Positions 15,486 to 24,946 of a stretch of 35,076 nucleotides of DNA are shown here, piece after piece. The notes below the pieces were generated by a model. That model was not told the origin of the DNA, did not search any database, and saw nothing but the letters and a program-made list of their open reading frames with translations. The stretch's first letter is position 1. Each line of letters begins with the position of its first letter. Source of the stretch: Paraburkholderia solisilvae (lineage in GTDB: Bacteria > Pseudomonadota > Gammaproteobacteria > Burkholderiales > Burkholderiaceae). The translations under genes and the position numbers were made by a program. Where the stretch lies: NCBI RefSeq assembly GCF_902859875.1, contig NZ_CADIKF010000070.1, positions 1-35,076 on the forward strand. Reading direction: 5' to 3'.

Positions 15486-17969
15486 TCATCTGCGCAATGG
15501 GTCGATCGACGCGCGCGCAGACGAGGCAGAAGAAGAGGCGGCTGCCGCCGCCCGAGGTGCCGATGCGCTGTGCGTCGCGGTTGCGCCGCGCACCTCGAAA
15601 CGTACCGTATCGGCGCTGTGGCCGGCCGGGTCGACGAGTTCGAGCACATGGCGGCCCGGCCATGGCGGCCACAATACGCGCGGCGCATCACCCAGCGGTT
15701 TGCCGTCGAGATGCCAGATGCTTTGCCCGGACACGCCGCTCGCGCGTTCGAATACGATGCGCTGGTTGACCGGCGGAATGTCGGGGTCGAGCGCGAAGAG
15801 CGTGCCGTCGGCCGGCGCGCTGATGCGCGGCGCGCCGGCCGATCGGGGCGATCGGGTGGCGCTTGCGTGTGCCGCATTGGCGTTGGCTGCGGCGGGTTGG
15901 CGACCCGTGAGCGTCGGACGCGTTGGGTCGGTTTGGCCGGCTTGTTCGGTTTGTTCGGCTTGTCCGGTTTGATCCGCCTGGCGCGTCTGGTCATCGCGCG
16001 CCCCCGCCGCGAGGGCGACGACCGGCGTTTGCGTGCCGCGCAGGAACCATTCGTCGCGTGCCGGTTCGAGCGCCTCGTCGAATCTCACGTGCGCGCGGAC
16101 CACGCCGGCAGGCGCGGCGGGCGGCGTGCTGGCCGCCCGCCGATGCAGGTAGCCGACCAGCGCGGCCCACACGGGCGCCGCGCCCGTCACGCCGGATACG
16201 TCCCACATCGGCGTGCCGTCCGCATTGCCGACCCAGACGCCGACCGTGTAGCGCGATGTAAAGCCGATCGTCCAGTTGTCGCGCATATCCTTGCTGGTGC
16301 CGGTTTTGACCGCGGAAAAAAAGCGCGTCGCGAGCGGGCTGTCGAAGCCGAACGTGCGCGTGCGCGCGTTGTTGTCGGACAGCACCGATGTCACGATAAA
16401 GCTCGCGTCGACGCTGAACACGCGGCGAGCAGGCAACGGTGCGCCGCTGTCGTTGCCGCTACCGCTACTGCCCGGTTTGCGTGAGTGCGCGGCAAGATCG
16501 ACAGTCGGCGATGCAATGCCGCCGTTCGCGAGCGCGCGATACGCGTTGGTCAGCGACAGCAGCGTGACGTCCGCGCTGCCGAGCGCGAGGCTGTAGCCGT
16601 AGTAGTCGCCGCTCTGTTCGAGCGGCAGCCCGAGCGCGACGAGCGTGTCCGCAAAGCGATGCGGCGTGACCATCACCAGCGTGCGCACGGCCGGCACGTT
16701 CAGCGACGACCCGAGCGCAGTGCGCACGCTGACCCAGCCCTTGAAGCCCTTGTCGTAGTTCTGCGGAATGTAGAGTCCGCCGCCGGCCGGCAGATCGAGC
16801 GGCGCATCGTCGAGCAGCGACGCGGTCGTCACGCGCCGCTCGTCAATCGCCTGCGCGTACAGGAACGGCTTGAGCGTCGAGCCCGCCTGGCGGCGCGCGA
16901 GCACCGCATCGACGTCGGGCGCGGCCGACAGACTCCCGGATGAGCCGACCCATGCGAGCACGTCGCCGCTCGCGTTGTCGAGCACGAGCACCGCGCCGTC
17001 ATGCACGTTGCGCGGATGCGCGCGCGCGTTCAACTCGGCGAGGGTGCGCGTGAGCGTATCGCGCGCGAAGCGCTGCAGGTTCGCGTCGAGTGTCGAGTTG
17101 ACACGTGCGCCCGCGGCGGGATGCAGTTCGCCGGCCACGCGCCGTGCAAAATGAGGCGCAAGCGAACCGGCGTCGGGCGCTGCGCTCAGCAACGCGGGAG
17201 CCGGGCGCGCGAATGCCAGTTGCACGAAGCTGTCGAGGTTCGCGCAGCGCGCAGCGGCCTGCATATCGCGCAAGATGCGGCACGCGCGCGCGGCGACCTT
17301 CGGGTACGGCGCGTTCGGCGCGCGCACCAGCGCGGCGGCCACGGCTGCCTCGCGATCGTCGAGCCCGGAGGGCGCCTTGCCGAACAGCGTGAACGACAGC
17401 GCGGACAGCCCGATGGTCTCGCCGCGCAGCGGCACGAGATTCAGATACGCCTCGAGAATCTGATCCTTGCGCCAACTGCGCTCGAGGCGCAACGCGTCGA
17501 TTGCCTGACCGGCTTTCTGCACGAGCGAGCGCTGCCCGGAGCGCTGGCGGTCTTTCTCGAGCAGGCCTGCTAACTGCATCGTTACCGTGGACGCGCCGCG
17601 CGTGCGCGTATTCCACACATTGCCCCACGCCGCCGCGGCCGCACCGCGCCAATCGATACCGCTATGCGCGTAAAAGCGCTTGTCCTCGGACACCACGATT
17701 GCTTCGCGCAGTGCCGGCGAAATATCGGCGAGCGCGACCCAGTCGCCGCGCCGTTCGGTGTGGTCGACGCGCGTGCGCTGCATTGGCTCGCCGTCGCGCG
17801 ATAGCAGCAGCCAGTCGGAACTGCGCCATTGCGCGCGCACGTCGTCGAAGCCGGGCAATGCATGCGCGGCGAGCGGGATCGTCAGCAAGGTTGCGCACAC
17901 AACCGCTGCGTGCGCGAACGCGCGCATGCGCGTGAGTCCGGTCGATTGCGAACGAAGTATGCGGTGCAT
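15486..17969 (-). CDS. pbpC: penicillin-binding protein 1C
   Basis: Bifunctional peptidoglycan synthase, 827 residues. An N-terminal hydrophobic segment (18-37) leads to the glycosyltransferase-51 domain: EDKRFYAHSGIDW with catalytic E95, GASTVTMQLAGLL (125-137) and RKDQILEAYLNLVP. The transpeptidase has the three classic motifs: STLK (S364, K367), SLN (422-424) and KTGTS (555-559). The C-terminus has the BiPBP_C domain found only in PBP1C-type proteins (APRISAPADGTLF onward). A Gln/Thr/Ala linker made from 9-bp DNA repeats joins the last two. The ATG at 17969 lies 17 bases after the stop of the alpha-2-macroglobulin gene, the same pair and order as E. coli yfhM-pbpC. The upstream continuation of the frame overlaps that gene and is not used. 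Confidence 0.93.
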   Translation of the reverse strand: MHRILRSQSTGLTRMRAFAHAAVVCATLLTIPLAAHALPGFDDVRAQWRSSDWLLLSRDGEPMQRTRVDHTERRGDWVALADISPALREAIVVSEDKRFYAHSGIDWRGAAAAAWGNVWNTRTRGASTVTMQLAGLLEKDRQRSGQRSLVQKAGQAIDALRLERSWRKDQILEAYLNLVPLRGETIGLSALSFTLFGKAPSGLDDREAAVAAALVRAPNAPYPKVAARACRILRDMQAAARCANLDSFVQLAFARPAPALLSAAPDAGSLAPHFARRVAGELHPAAGARVNSTLDANLQRFARDTLTRTLAELNARAHPRNVHDGAVLVLDNASGDVLAWVGSSGSLSAAPDVDAVLARRQAGSTLKPFLYAQAIDERRVTTASLLDDAPLDLPAGGGLYIPQNYDKGFKGWVSVRTALGSSLNVPAVRTLVMVTPHRFADTLVALGLPLEQSGDYYGYSLALGSADVTLLSLTNAYRALANGGIASPTVDLAAHSRKPGSSGSGNDSGAPLPARRVFSVDASFIVTSVLSDNNARTRTFGFDSPLATRFFSAVKTGTSKDMRDNWTIGFTSRYTVGVWVGNADGTPMWDVSGVTGAAPVWAALVGYLHRRAASTPPAAPAGVVRAHVRFDEALEPARDEWFLRGTQTPVVALAAGARDDQTRQADQTGQAEQTEQAGQTDPTRPTLTGRQPAAANANAAHASATRSPRSAGAPRISAPADGTLFALDPDIPPVNQRIVFERASGVSGQSIWHLDGKPLGDAPRVLWPPWPGRHVLELVDPAGHSADTVRFEVRGATATHSASAPRAAAAASSSASSARASIDPLRR
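15921..15983. repeat. 9-bp tandem repeat in the pbpC linker
   Basis: GGTTTGGCC (15930), GGCTTGTTC, GGTTTGTTC, GGCTTGTCC and GGTTTGATC follow one another without gaps, flanked by weaker units on both sides. On the coding strand they give the three-residue periodic linker Q-x-x with Asp, Glu, Thr, Ala and Gly between the transpeptidase and BiPBP_C domains. Confidence 0.85.
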
Positions 17970-17986
17970 GTTCGTCTCGTCGCAGG

Positions 17987-20900
17987 CTACCGCGTGCCGG
18001 ATGCGGCAGGCTCCGGTGCGGCCGATGCGGGCCGCGCCGTCGATGTGGACGTGGACGGGGTTGCCGCCCGCTGTACGACGACTGGCGCATTCGGCAACGC
18101 GCCATAAACCGACGGCGCGTACAGCGCTTCGACGCGCGTCGGCGGCAGGCCGAAGGTGCCGGCGTTGTTCAGGCGTGCCGTATATTCGATCGAGAAGCGT
18201 CCCTTCGGCACAAACGCGTAGTACGCGCGATAACCGTCGAAGCCGCGTTCGACGAATGTCGGCCACGTGTTGCGCGGCGTGTTGTCGTCGGGCGGGTTTT
18301 CGCCTTGCGTCGCGATCTGCGAATCGCGGCCGAGCCCGGAGCCGAGAATCGATGCGCCGGCCGGCACCGGGTCGTTGACGACGACCCACGTCATGTCGCT
18401 TTGCGCGTCGATGTCCAGATGTACGCGCACGACGTCGCCGCGTGTGGTCACGCCGCTGACCGCCGGTTCGAGCGGCGTGACTGTTTTCGTGATGCGGTAG
18501 CCTGCGGCGAAGGGCGCTTTCAGCGCGACCGCGGCGAGGCTTTCGAGCGTCGCCCATGGTTTGCCGGCGCCGTCGTGCGTAAGCGTCAGGTTAAGCGGTT
18601 GCGCGCGTCGCGTGGCGGGCGGCCAGGGCAGCAACTGAGTGCGCGCATCGGTGGCGGTCTGGGGCGCTGCAAGTTGGGTCGCCGAAGCAGGCGAAGCAGC
18701 CGAAGCGGCGTGGGCAGGCGACGCAGGAGCAGAAGAAGTAGACGAAGCGGGAGAAGCCACGGCCCCAGACGTATTCCACCCGATCGTCCGCTCGATCGCG
18801 CCCAGCCGCAGCAGCGTGCGTCCCGTAACCGGCGCGCTTTCGAATGCGCGCGAAAAGCGCTCGACCGCGAGCGATCCCCACACGTTGGACGTCGTCGTCT
18901 GCCATGCGCCGTTGCGTTGCAGCGCCAGCAGGCCGCTGACAAGACGCGGCATCTCGTCTTGCCAGCCGGGCGCGTCGACAAACGTCAGCGCGAGACGCGC
19001 CGCGTTGCTTTCGGGGCCGCTCATCAGCCACCATAGATCGTCGCCGGCTTCGGTCGAGAACACGACGTGCGTGCCCTGGTAAGTGAGCCGCGCGCGCAGA
19101 ATCTGCTCGACTTGCGCGAGCTTGTCGTCGCGCTGCGCGATGCTTTTCACGCGCGAGAGCACCGCGTAGTAGTCGAGCACCGCCGAGGTCGGCCACTGGT
19201 TCGGCGCGATTTCGATCGAATCGAGCATGCGCGGCTCGACCGCGCCGTAGCGCGACAACGCTTCGAGTGCGGCGAGCTTGCGCAGATCGAGATCTTTGCG
19301 CGGCGCCCACGCATTGCGTTCGATACGGCCTTCGACGAACGCGGTCAGACCTGCCGCAAGCTTGCCGCGCAGGTCGTCGGGCAGCGCAAAGCGCGCATCG
19401 AGACGCGCCGCTTCGTCGCTCGCGGACAGCAAGTACGCGCTGAGCGCGATGCTGCCGGTGTTGCCGCTATCGTCGCTGGGCGGGAAGTAGTTCGCGAGGC
19501 CGTCGCGATCCAGATAAACGGGCATTTTCGCGAGCACCGCCTGCCACATCGGCAGATCGCGCAAGCCGATTGCGCGCGAACTCTGCTGTTCGAGGCACGT
19601 GTACGGATAACGTTCGAGCCAGCGGCGAACACCCGGCAAGCCGTCGGCGAGCTTCGCCTGCAGCGACACCGTGATGCCGCCGCGCAATGCGCCGTTGCCG
19701 CCTGCGCGCGCATCAGGCGGCGCGGCAACCGGCACCGTCAAGGCGCCGTCGATCTGCGCGAGCGTCGCCTGTTGCACGGTAAGGGGAATGGCCGCGGCGA
19801 CGCGTTGTGTGATCTTCAAGGCGTCGCTCGCATGCGGCCTCGCCTGCTCATTGGCGCTGACGTTCCACGTCAACGCCGGCAGCGGCGCGTCTGCCAGACC
19901 GTCGGGCGTCGTCACCGTCCAGGCGATTTCACGCGCGGCATCGGCTGCGACATCGACCGTCTGCGCGGGCAATGTCAGGCCCGGCACCTGCGCGTTCACA
20001 AGCACCTTCATTGCGCGCGCGGTCGTGTTGCGCACCGTGAATTGCGCGCGGAACTGGTCGCCTTCGCGCACGAGCGGCGGCAAGCCGGAGATGAGCTGCA
20101 AGTCCTGGGTGCTGCGAATCGATGCGCTGCCGGTGCCGAATGTGCCGGCGCCCACCGCCGCAATCGCGACGATGCGAAAGCTCGTCAGCGAATTGTTGAG
20201 CGGCACGTCGAGTGTCGCGGCGCCCTGCGTGTCGAGCGTCACGCGCGGGTTCCACACCAGCAGCGTGTCGAACAGCTCGCGGGTCGCCGCATGGCCGCCG
20301 CCACCGCCCGCCGGCACCGCCTTGCGGCCGAAGTGCCGGCGTCCGACGATCTCCATCTGCGCGGTCGAGGTTTCGACGCCGTACGCGCGCTGTTGCAGCA
20401 TCGCATCGAGCAGATCCCAACTGCGGTTCGGCATCAGTTCGAGCAGCGCTTCGTCGACCGCGGCGACGGCGATCTGCGTGCCGGCCGGCGCGGGCTGGCC
20501 GCCTGGCAACTGGACGCGCACCTTCACGTGCGCGTTGCCGCGCACCGCATAGCTTGACGCGTCAGGCGTCACGCTGACCGCGAGCCGGTGCGCGGCGGTG
20601 CCGACCTTGATCTGCGCGAGGCCGTAGCGAAACGCGGGCTTCGACAAGTCGACGAGCGGCGTCGGCGCTTCGTACTGGCGGCCTTCGTACCAGAACGCGC
20701 GTGCCCATTCGAGCGGCGCTTTCCAGCCCCACGTGAAGAACGAGTACCACGGCACGTCGCGAATCCGGCCGCGCAGCGCGAGCACCGACACATAGACGTT
20801 CGGCCCCCACGTTTCGTCCACTTTGAGTTCGACGGTCGGATCGGTGCCGTTCAACTGCACGACGCGCGTGTCGATGATGCCCTCGCGCTCGACCGCGACG

Positions 20901-23900
20901 AGCGCGGTCGCGAAGCGAAACGGCATGCGCACCTGAAAGCGCGCGATGTCGCCGGGTTCGTAGGACGTCTTTTCCGGCAACACATCGATGCGGTCCGTGT
21001 TGTCGCCGCCGAACCACAATGGGTCGGCACGCGTGACCCAGACCGACGTGCTGGCGTTCGACTGCCGTCCGTCACCGTCCTTCGCGGTGACGACCAGATC
21101 GATATTGCCCGCCTCGCGCAGTGTCGCATCGCACGACAGCAGCCCGTGCGCATCGCTCGTGCCGCTGCATAGCGTGCCGAGATCGCGAATGTCAGTGTGG
21201 TTGTCGTACGCATAAAAGCCGCCGACCATCCGTTTGCGCGAACTCGTCGTGATGCGCGCGATGCCGTGCACGTCGAGCGCCACGCCCGCGCGCGGCTTGC
21301 CTTGCAGATCGACCGCGAGCGCCTTCACCGGCACCGTATGACCGACCGATACCCATTGCCCGGACTTCACGCCCGCGACCACCGCGGCCGGCCACAGCGT
21401 CGCCGCGCCGCTGAGGGTTTGCACTTCGCCGTTCGGATCGGCGAAGGTCGCTTCGAGCACGAGGCGTTTGGGCGCGTCGAGCGGCGGCAGGTTTTTCAGC
21501 GTCAGCGCGCCGCTGCCGTTGCGATCGAGCGTGACCGGCTCCTTGTCGGCGACGAGCTTCGCGGTATCTTCGCTCGCCGATGCGCCGCTGTCGTCGCCGT
21601 CTTCTCTGCCGGTGGACGCGCCGGCGTCGCCGGCCGGTTTGCGGTACGGCGCGAAGCTGAAGTCGGGGTACGTATCCGCGAATGCCGGCGAGGTGCTTTT
21701 GAGCAGCGCCGACACCTGCACCGGCAAGCCGGATGCGGCGCCGCCCGATACGTAGTCGATCTGCAGCGCGAGCGGCGCCTGCGGCGCGGCGATCAGCGGG
21801 TGAGTCCGCTCGTCGCGCACCGCGATCGAGCCTTTGAAAACCGGCAGGCGGAACGCTTCGACGCGGAAGCTGCCGGAGTCGTAGCTCATATGCGGCGCGT
21901 CGCCGCTATCGTCGCCGTTGCTTGCGTTGCTTGCGCTGCCGGTCGCGCTGGCCTCGTTCGGGTCGCCGTCGTCGAGCGAGACGCTGTATTCGCCGAGCTT
22001 CGCCGCCGCGGGAATCGCGAAGGTGGAATCCGCGGTGTGATCGGCGGCCCAGTGCAGCGGCAAATGATAGGTCTGGCCGCTGCCGAGATGGCGGATCGTC
22101 ACGCGGGCCGGATAGCGTGGCGGCAACGCGAAGCCGTGCAACGTCTCGACGCGCAGCAAATGTTTCATCGACACCGTTTCGCCCGCGCGCAGCAGCGTGC
22201 GATCGAAAATCGTATGGGCGCGCACGGTGGCGTCGCGGCTCATGTCGGTCGGCACATTGAAGCGCCACGACTCGATGCCGCGATTCCATTCCGAGCGCAC
22301 GAACGCCATATCGGCGCCGGTCTTCGGATCGTCGATGCGCGCGGAGACGAAGAGCCCTTCGTAGTCGTCGTCGTTGCAGCGCGACGCGGCGTCGAGCGTC
22401 TTGTCGATCTTCAGCAGGCCGTACGCATCCGTTTTGCCGGCCGCGAGTTCGGCGCCGTTGCAGTCGCTCACGTGAATGTCCGCGTTCGGCACGGGCTGAC
22501 CCTTGTCGAGCGTCGTGACCCACACGACACTGTTTTCGCGCCCCTGCTTGAAATGCACGCCGAGGTTCGTCACGAGCACGGCCGTGCGCACATACATCGG
22601 CGCGGGCTTGCCGAGCAGCGATGCGCCGAGCGTGGGCGACGCGAGCTCGATTACGTAGAAGCCCGGTTTTCTGATCGGCACGCCGACCACTTCGAACGGC
22701 CTGAGCGTTTTCGGATCGGCCTTCGGCAACGTCAACGTTTCGATGCCGCGTTGTCCGGCGAGCAGCGAGAGCGAGCGCACGTCGATCAACCGGTTGCGGC
22801 CTTTGTCGTCGCTATCCGATGCGTCTTCGGCTGTTGCTTCCGGCGTGCGCGGCACATACACCGGTTGCTGGCCGTGATCGAGCAGGCCCGGCATCAGCTT
22901 CGCGATCGATTCGCGTGTCATCGCATACGGGTCGAAGCGCTCGACGACGCGCATCCAGCGGCGGATATCGGTATCCGCATCGACGCGCAACTGGCTGAAC
23001 CGCGCATTGCCCGCGTTGAGTCCCTGCACGTGCAGATCCGCTTCGACGTTGCGCAGCGTGACGGGCACGAGCGCCGGCGTGTCCGGCTCAGCAAAGCGCT
23101 CGATGATGCCGAACGTGCCCGACGAAAACTTCGCAAGCGGCGGCAGCGGGGCAGTGGTGGTTTTCAGCGGAAACAGATCGGCGTTCGATAGCGCGCGGCC
23201 GCTCGCGTCCTTGAGCGGCGTGGGCACGTCGATGGTCAACTGCGCGTGCTCGGGCAGCGGTGCGGCGAATTCGACGCTATCGACCTGCGGGCTTTTGTCA
23301 TCGGGCGGAAGCGTCGGCGCGATGCTGCCGTGCGGTCCGTGCAGGCGGATCTTCTGCGCATCGGCGCGCGCGATCGGCGCGTTGAACTGGAGACGCAGCG
23401 GCCGCAGCGGCGTGCACGGCGCTTTCGCGTTTTCGCGCTCGCATGAAAAACTCGCGGCGAACGGCTCGCGCACCGTGTAGTCAAAGCGCCGCTCGACGTC
23501 GTTCGCGATGCCGCCCGGACTCGCGACGCCGGCGCCGTAGACAAGCTGCATCTTCGCGCCCGACGGCAGTGTCTGCTGGCATTGCAGCGTCAGCACGCGC
23601 ACGGCGTCTTTTTGCAGGCGAAAGCGCGCCAGCAGCGCGGTGCGCACGGATGCATCGACTGTTTTGACCGGAATGCGATTGCCGAGACCGCTCGATTCGC
23701 ACCAGATATGTTCGTTTACCGAAGCATCGGTCGCCGGTCCGTTCAGACGCACGATAAACGCCTGGTCTTCTTCGATTTCCCCGCTGCCCGGCAGCACGCT
23801 TTGCACGAACGGGCCGCCGGTTTCGAATGCGTAGTGGCGCGGCCCGCTGACCGTATTGCCCGTAACCGATTTCAACGCGTCATTCAGGTCGATCGAGCAG

Positions 23901-24226
23901 CGCATGCCGGGCGGCAAATCCGCATTGAAGTCCCACGCCCATGTCTTCGCATCGATCCAGCGGGCCGTGCCGGCACTGGCTGTCGCATTGTCGCAATGCA
24001 CGCGTGCGGGCGCAGCCGCGTTGGCCGTCCCCAGCGCGACCATCGCTTCGTCGAACTTGACGACGACCTGGCGCACCTGTGCCACCTTGCCTTGCGGCGA
24101 CACGCGCGTGATGCGCGCCGCATCGGCGCGCCATGCGAGTGCGGTGAGACCGCAGAGCGCGAGGACCGCCACGCATGCCGATTGCCATTTCCAGTGGCGG
24201 GTGCCGCGTTGCATCGACATTCGCAT
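17987..24226 (-). CDS. bacterial alpha-2-macroglobulin (YfhM-like)
   Basis: Very large periplasmic protease trap, 2079 residues. Bacterial A2Ms have macroglobulin (MG) domains, a bait region and a thioester domain; a cut in the bait exposes the thioester, which captures the protease. An N-terminal hydrophobic segment (about residues 15-32, ending WRADA) is followed by MG-type beta domains, an MG2-like region with RDATVRAHTIFDRTLLRAGETVSMKH, and the thioester motif YTCLEQQSS (C1544, Q1547), fully intact. An Ala/Ser/Pro-rich stretch occurs near DNA 18670-18765. No lipobox is evident, unlike E. coli YfhM, so anchoring may be by an uncleaved N-terminus. The ATG at 24226 has AGGAG eight bases upstream; ATGs at 24220 and 24214 are alternatives. 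It forms an operon with pbpC. Confidence 0.93.
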   Translation of the reverse strand: MRMSMQRGTRHWKWQSACVAVLALCGLTALAWRADAARITRVSPQGKVAQVRQVVVKFDEAMVALGTANAAAPARVHCDNATASAGTARWIDAKTWAWDFNADLPPGMRCSIDLNDALKSVTGNTVSGPRHYAFETGGPFVQSVLPGSGEIEEDQAFIVRLNGPATDASVNEHIWCESSGLGNRIPVKTVDASVRTALLARFRLQKDAVRVLTLQCQQTLPSGAKMQLVYGAGVASPGGIANDVERRFDYTVREPFAASFSCERENAKAPCTPLRPLRLQFNAPIARADAQKIRLHGPHGSIAPTLPPDDKSPQVDSVEFAAPLPEHAQLTIDVPTPLKDASGRALSNADLFPLKTTTAPLPPLAKFSSGTFGIIERFAEPDTPALVPVTLRNVEADLHVQGLNAGNARFSQLRVDADTDIRRWMRVVERFDPYAMTRESIAKLMPGLLDHGQQPVYVPRTPEATAEDASDSDDKGRNRLIDVRSLSLLAGQRGIETLTLPKADPKTLRPFEVVGVPIRKPGFYVIELASPTLGASLLGKPAPMYVRTAVLVTNLGVHFKQGRENSVVWVTTLDKGQPVPNADIHVSDCNGAELAAGKTDAYGLLKIDKTLDAASRCNDDDYEGLFVSARIDDPKTGADMAFVRSEWNRGIESWRFNVPTDMSRDATVRAHTIFDRTLLRAGETVSMKHLLRVETLHGFALPPRYPARVTIRHLGSGQTYHLPLHWAADHTADSTFAIPAAAKLGEYSVSLDDGDPNEASATGSASNASNGDDSGDAPHMSYDSGSFRVEAFRLPVFKGSIAVRDERTHPLIAAPQAPLALQIDYVSGGAASGLPVQVSALLKSTSPAFADTYPDFSFAPYRKPAGDAGASTGREDGDDSGASASEDTAKLVADKEPVTLDRNGSGALTLKNLPPLDAPKRLVLEATFADPNGEVQTLSGAATLWPAAVVAGVKSGQWVSVGHTVPVKALAVDLQGKPRAGVALDVHGIARITTSSRKRMVGGFYAYDNHTDIRDLGTLCSGTSDAHGLLSCDATLREAGNIDLVVTAKDGDGRQSNASTSVWVTRADPLWFGGDNTDRIDVLPEKTSYEPGDIARFQVRMPFRFATALVAVEREGIIDTRVVQLNGTDPTVELKVDETWGPNVYVSVLALRGRIRDVPWYSFFTWGWKAPLEWARAFWYEGRQYEAPTPLVDLSKPAFRYGLAQIKVGTAAHRLAVSVTPDASSYAVRGNAHVKVRVQLPGGQPAPAGTQIAVAAVDEALLELMPNRSWDLLDAMLQQRAYGVETSTAQMEIVGRRHFGRKAVPAGGGGGHAATRELFDTLLVWNPRVTLDTQGAATLDVPLNNSLTSFRIVAIAAVGAGTFGTGSASIRSTQDLQLISGLPPLVREGDQFRAQFTVRNTTARAMKVLVNAQVPGLTLPAQTVDVAADAAREIAWTVTTPDGLADAPLPALTWNVSANEQARPHASDALKITQRVAAAIPLTVQQATLAQIDGALTVPVAAPPDARAGGNGALRGGITVSLQAKLADGLPGVRRWLERYPYTCLEQQSSRAIGLRDLPMWQAVLAKMPVYLDRDGLANYFPPSDDSGNTGSIALSAYLLSASDEAARLDARFALPDDLRGKLAAGLTAFVEGRIERNAWAPRKDLDLRKLAALEALSRYGAVEPRMLDSIEIAPNQWPTSAVLDYYAVLSRVKSIAQRDDKLAQVEQILRARLTYQGTHVVFSTEAGDDLWWLMSGPESNAARLALTFVDAPGWQDEMPRLVSGLLALQRNGAWQTTTSNVWGSLAVERFSRAFESAPVTGRTLLRLGAIERTIGWNTSGAVASPASSTSSAPASPAHAASAASPASATQLAAPQTATDARTQLLPWPPATRRAQPLNLTLTHDGAGKPWATLESLAAVALKAPFAAGYRITKTVTPLEPAVSGVTTRGDVVRVHLDIDAQSDMTWVVVNDPVPAGASILGSGLGRDSQIATQGENPPDDNTPRNTWPTFVERGFDGYRAYYAFVPKGRFSIEYTARLNNAGTFGLPPTRVEALYAPSVYGALPNAPVVVQRAATPSTSTSTARPASAAPEPAASGTR

Positions 24227-24261
24227 CGGTCGGGCTCCTGATCGCTTACAGAACGCTGGCG

Positions 24262-24291
24262 ATTCTAACCGAGCGGGGTGCGGCTTCCCAA
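24262..24291 (-). promoter_or_regulatory. sigma-70 promoter for the A2M-pbpC operon
   Basis: On the minus strand TTGGGA (24286-24291), an 18-base spacer and TAGAAT (24262-24267) lie 36-65 bases before the A2M start. The distance gives a leader of about 30 bases that includes the AGGAG site. Confidence 0.55.
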
Positions 24292-24349
24292 CCCTCAACT
24301 GATGTAGTCGCGCGCCTACGCGATGCGCGAAAAGTGCCAGCGTTCTCGC

Positions 24350-24371
24350 GCCTGCATGTCGCCTGCATGTC
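24350..24371. repeat. 11-bp tandem duplication
   Basis: GCCTGCATGTC occurs twice in direct succession, followed by GCC, in the divergent gap between the A2M and MerR genes. It overlaps no recognised promoter element. Confidence 0.75.
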
Positions 24372-24486
24372 GCCGGTTTGCGGGCTGTACTCGGCCCGTA
24401 CACCGCCCGGTCTGCCGCGAACGGAGCGTTGGCGCGTCGCAACGGACGGCGAGGCGCGATTGCCGATGGTTCACGAACCGGCGCGC

Positions 24487-24517
24487 TTGACTTAGAGTGC
24501 GCTCTAAGTCCTAACCT
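24487..24517 (+). promoter_or_regulatory. MerR-type promoter with 19-bp spacer and operator
   Basis: TTGACT (24487-24492), a 19-base spacer and TAACCT (24512-24517) form the stretched spacing that MerR-family activators correct by twisting DNA. The perfect dyad GACTTAGAG-TGCG-CTCTAAGTC (24489-24510) fills the spacer. The start point would be about 24524, only some four bases before the regulator's ATG. Confidence 0.85.
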
Positions 24518-24527
24518 GAGTTCCGTC

Positions 24528-24911
24528 ATGTCCAAAGCACTCACCATCGGCCAGGTCGCCGCGACCCGCGGCGTATCCACCCACACGCTGCGCTATTACG
24601 AGCAGGCGGGCTTGCTGCGCGCAATCGGCCGCAACGACGCCGGGCATCGCCTCTATGCCCCGGCCGATCTCGACTGGCTGCAGTTCGTGATGCGCCTGAA
24701 GGCGACCGGCATGCCGATCGCCGGGATGCAGGCGTTCGCCGCATTGCGGGCCCAGGGCGACGCGACGGTCGGCGCGCGCCGCGAGATGCTGGTTGAGCAT
24801 CGCGATGCGGTCCGGGCGCGTATTGCCGAACTGCAGGCGAATCTTGCGGCGATCAGCGACAAGATCGACTACTACGAGGCAGTCGAACGCGGCGGCGTGC
24901 ATGAGACGTGA
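24528..24911 (+). CDS. MerR-family transcription regulator without cysteine
   Basis: A 127-residue MerR protein. The winged helix-turn-helix is at the N-terminus (LTIGQVAATRGVSTHTLRYYEQAGLLRAIGR), followed by the second half of the domain (AGHRLYAPADLDWLQFVMRLKATGMPIAGM) and the dimerising coiled coil to the C-terminus. Size and the neighbouring CMD-fold gene recall the AdhR/NmlR group, which sense electrophiles through a conserved cysteine, but this protein has no cysteine at all. The ATG at 24528 sits about four bases from the predicted transcription start, so the message would be nearly leaderless and has no ribosome site. It probably activates its own operon. Its ligand is unknown. Confidence 0.88.
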   Translation: MSKALTIGQVAATRGVSTHTLRYYEQAGLLRAIGRNDAGHRLYAPADLDWLQFVMRLKATGMPIAGMQAFAALRAQGDATVGARREMLVEHRDAVRARIAELQANLAAISDKIDYYEAVERGGVHET

Positions 24912-24946
24912 CATATCCACCACATTGAACGCAGCGAGGGATCACG

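Noticed and set aside
17970..18557. Upstream extension of pbpC
   Set aside because: It overlaps the end of the A2M coding sequence in another frame and adds no known domain.
21197..23191. 664-codon plus-strand frame opposite the A2M gene
   Set aside because: Arg-rich, no recognisable domain; A2M on the other strand is convincing.
24378..24527. Upstream extension of the MerR gene
   Set aside because: It would translate through the promoter and operator; the family starts at the MSKALTIGQVA methionine.
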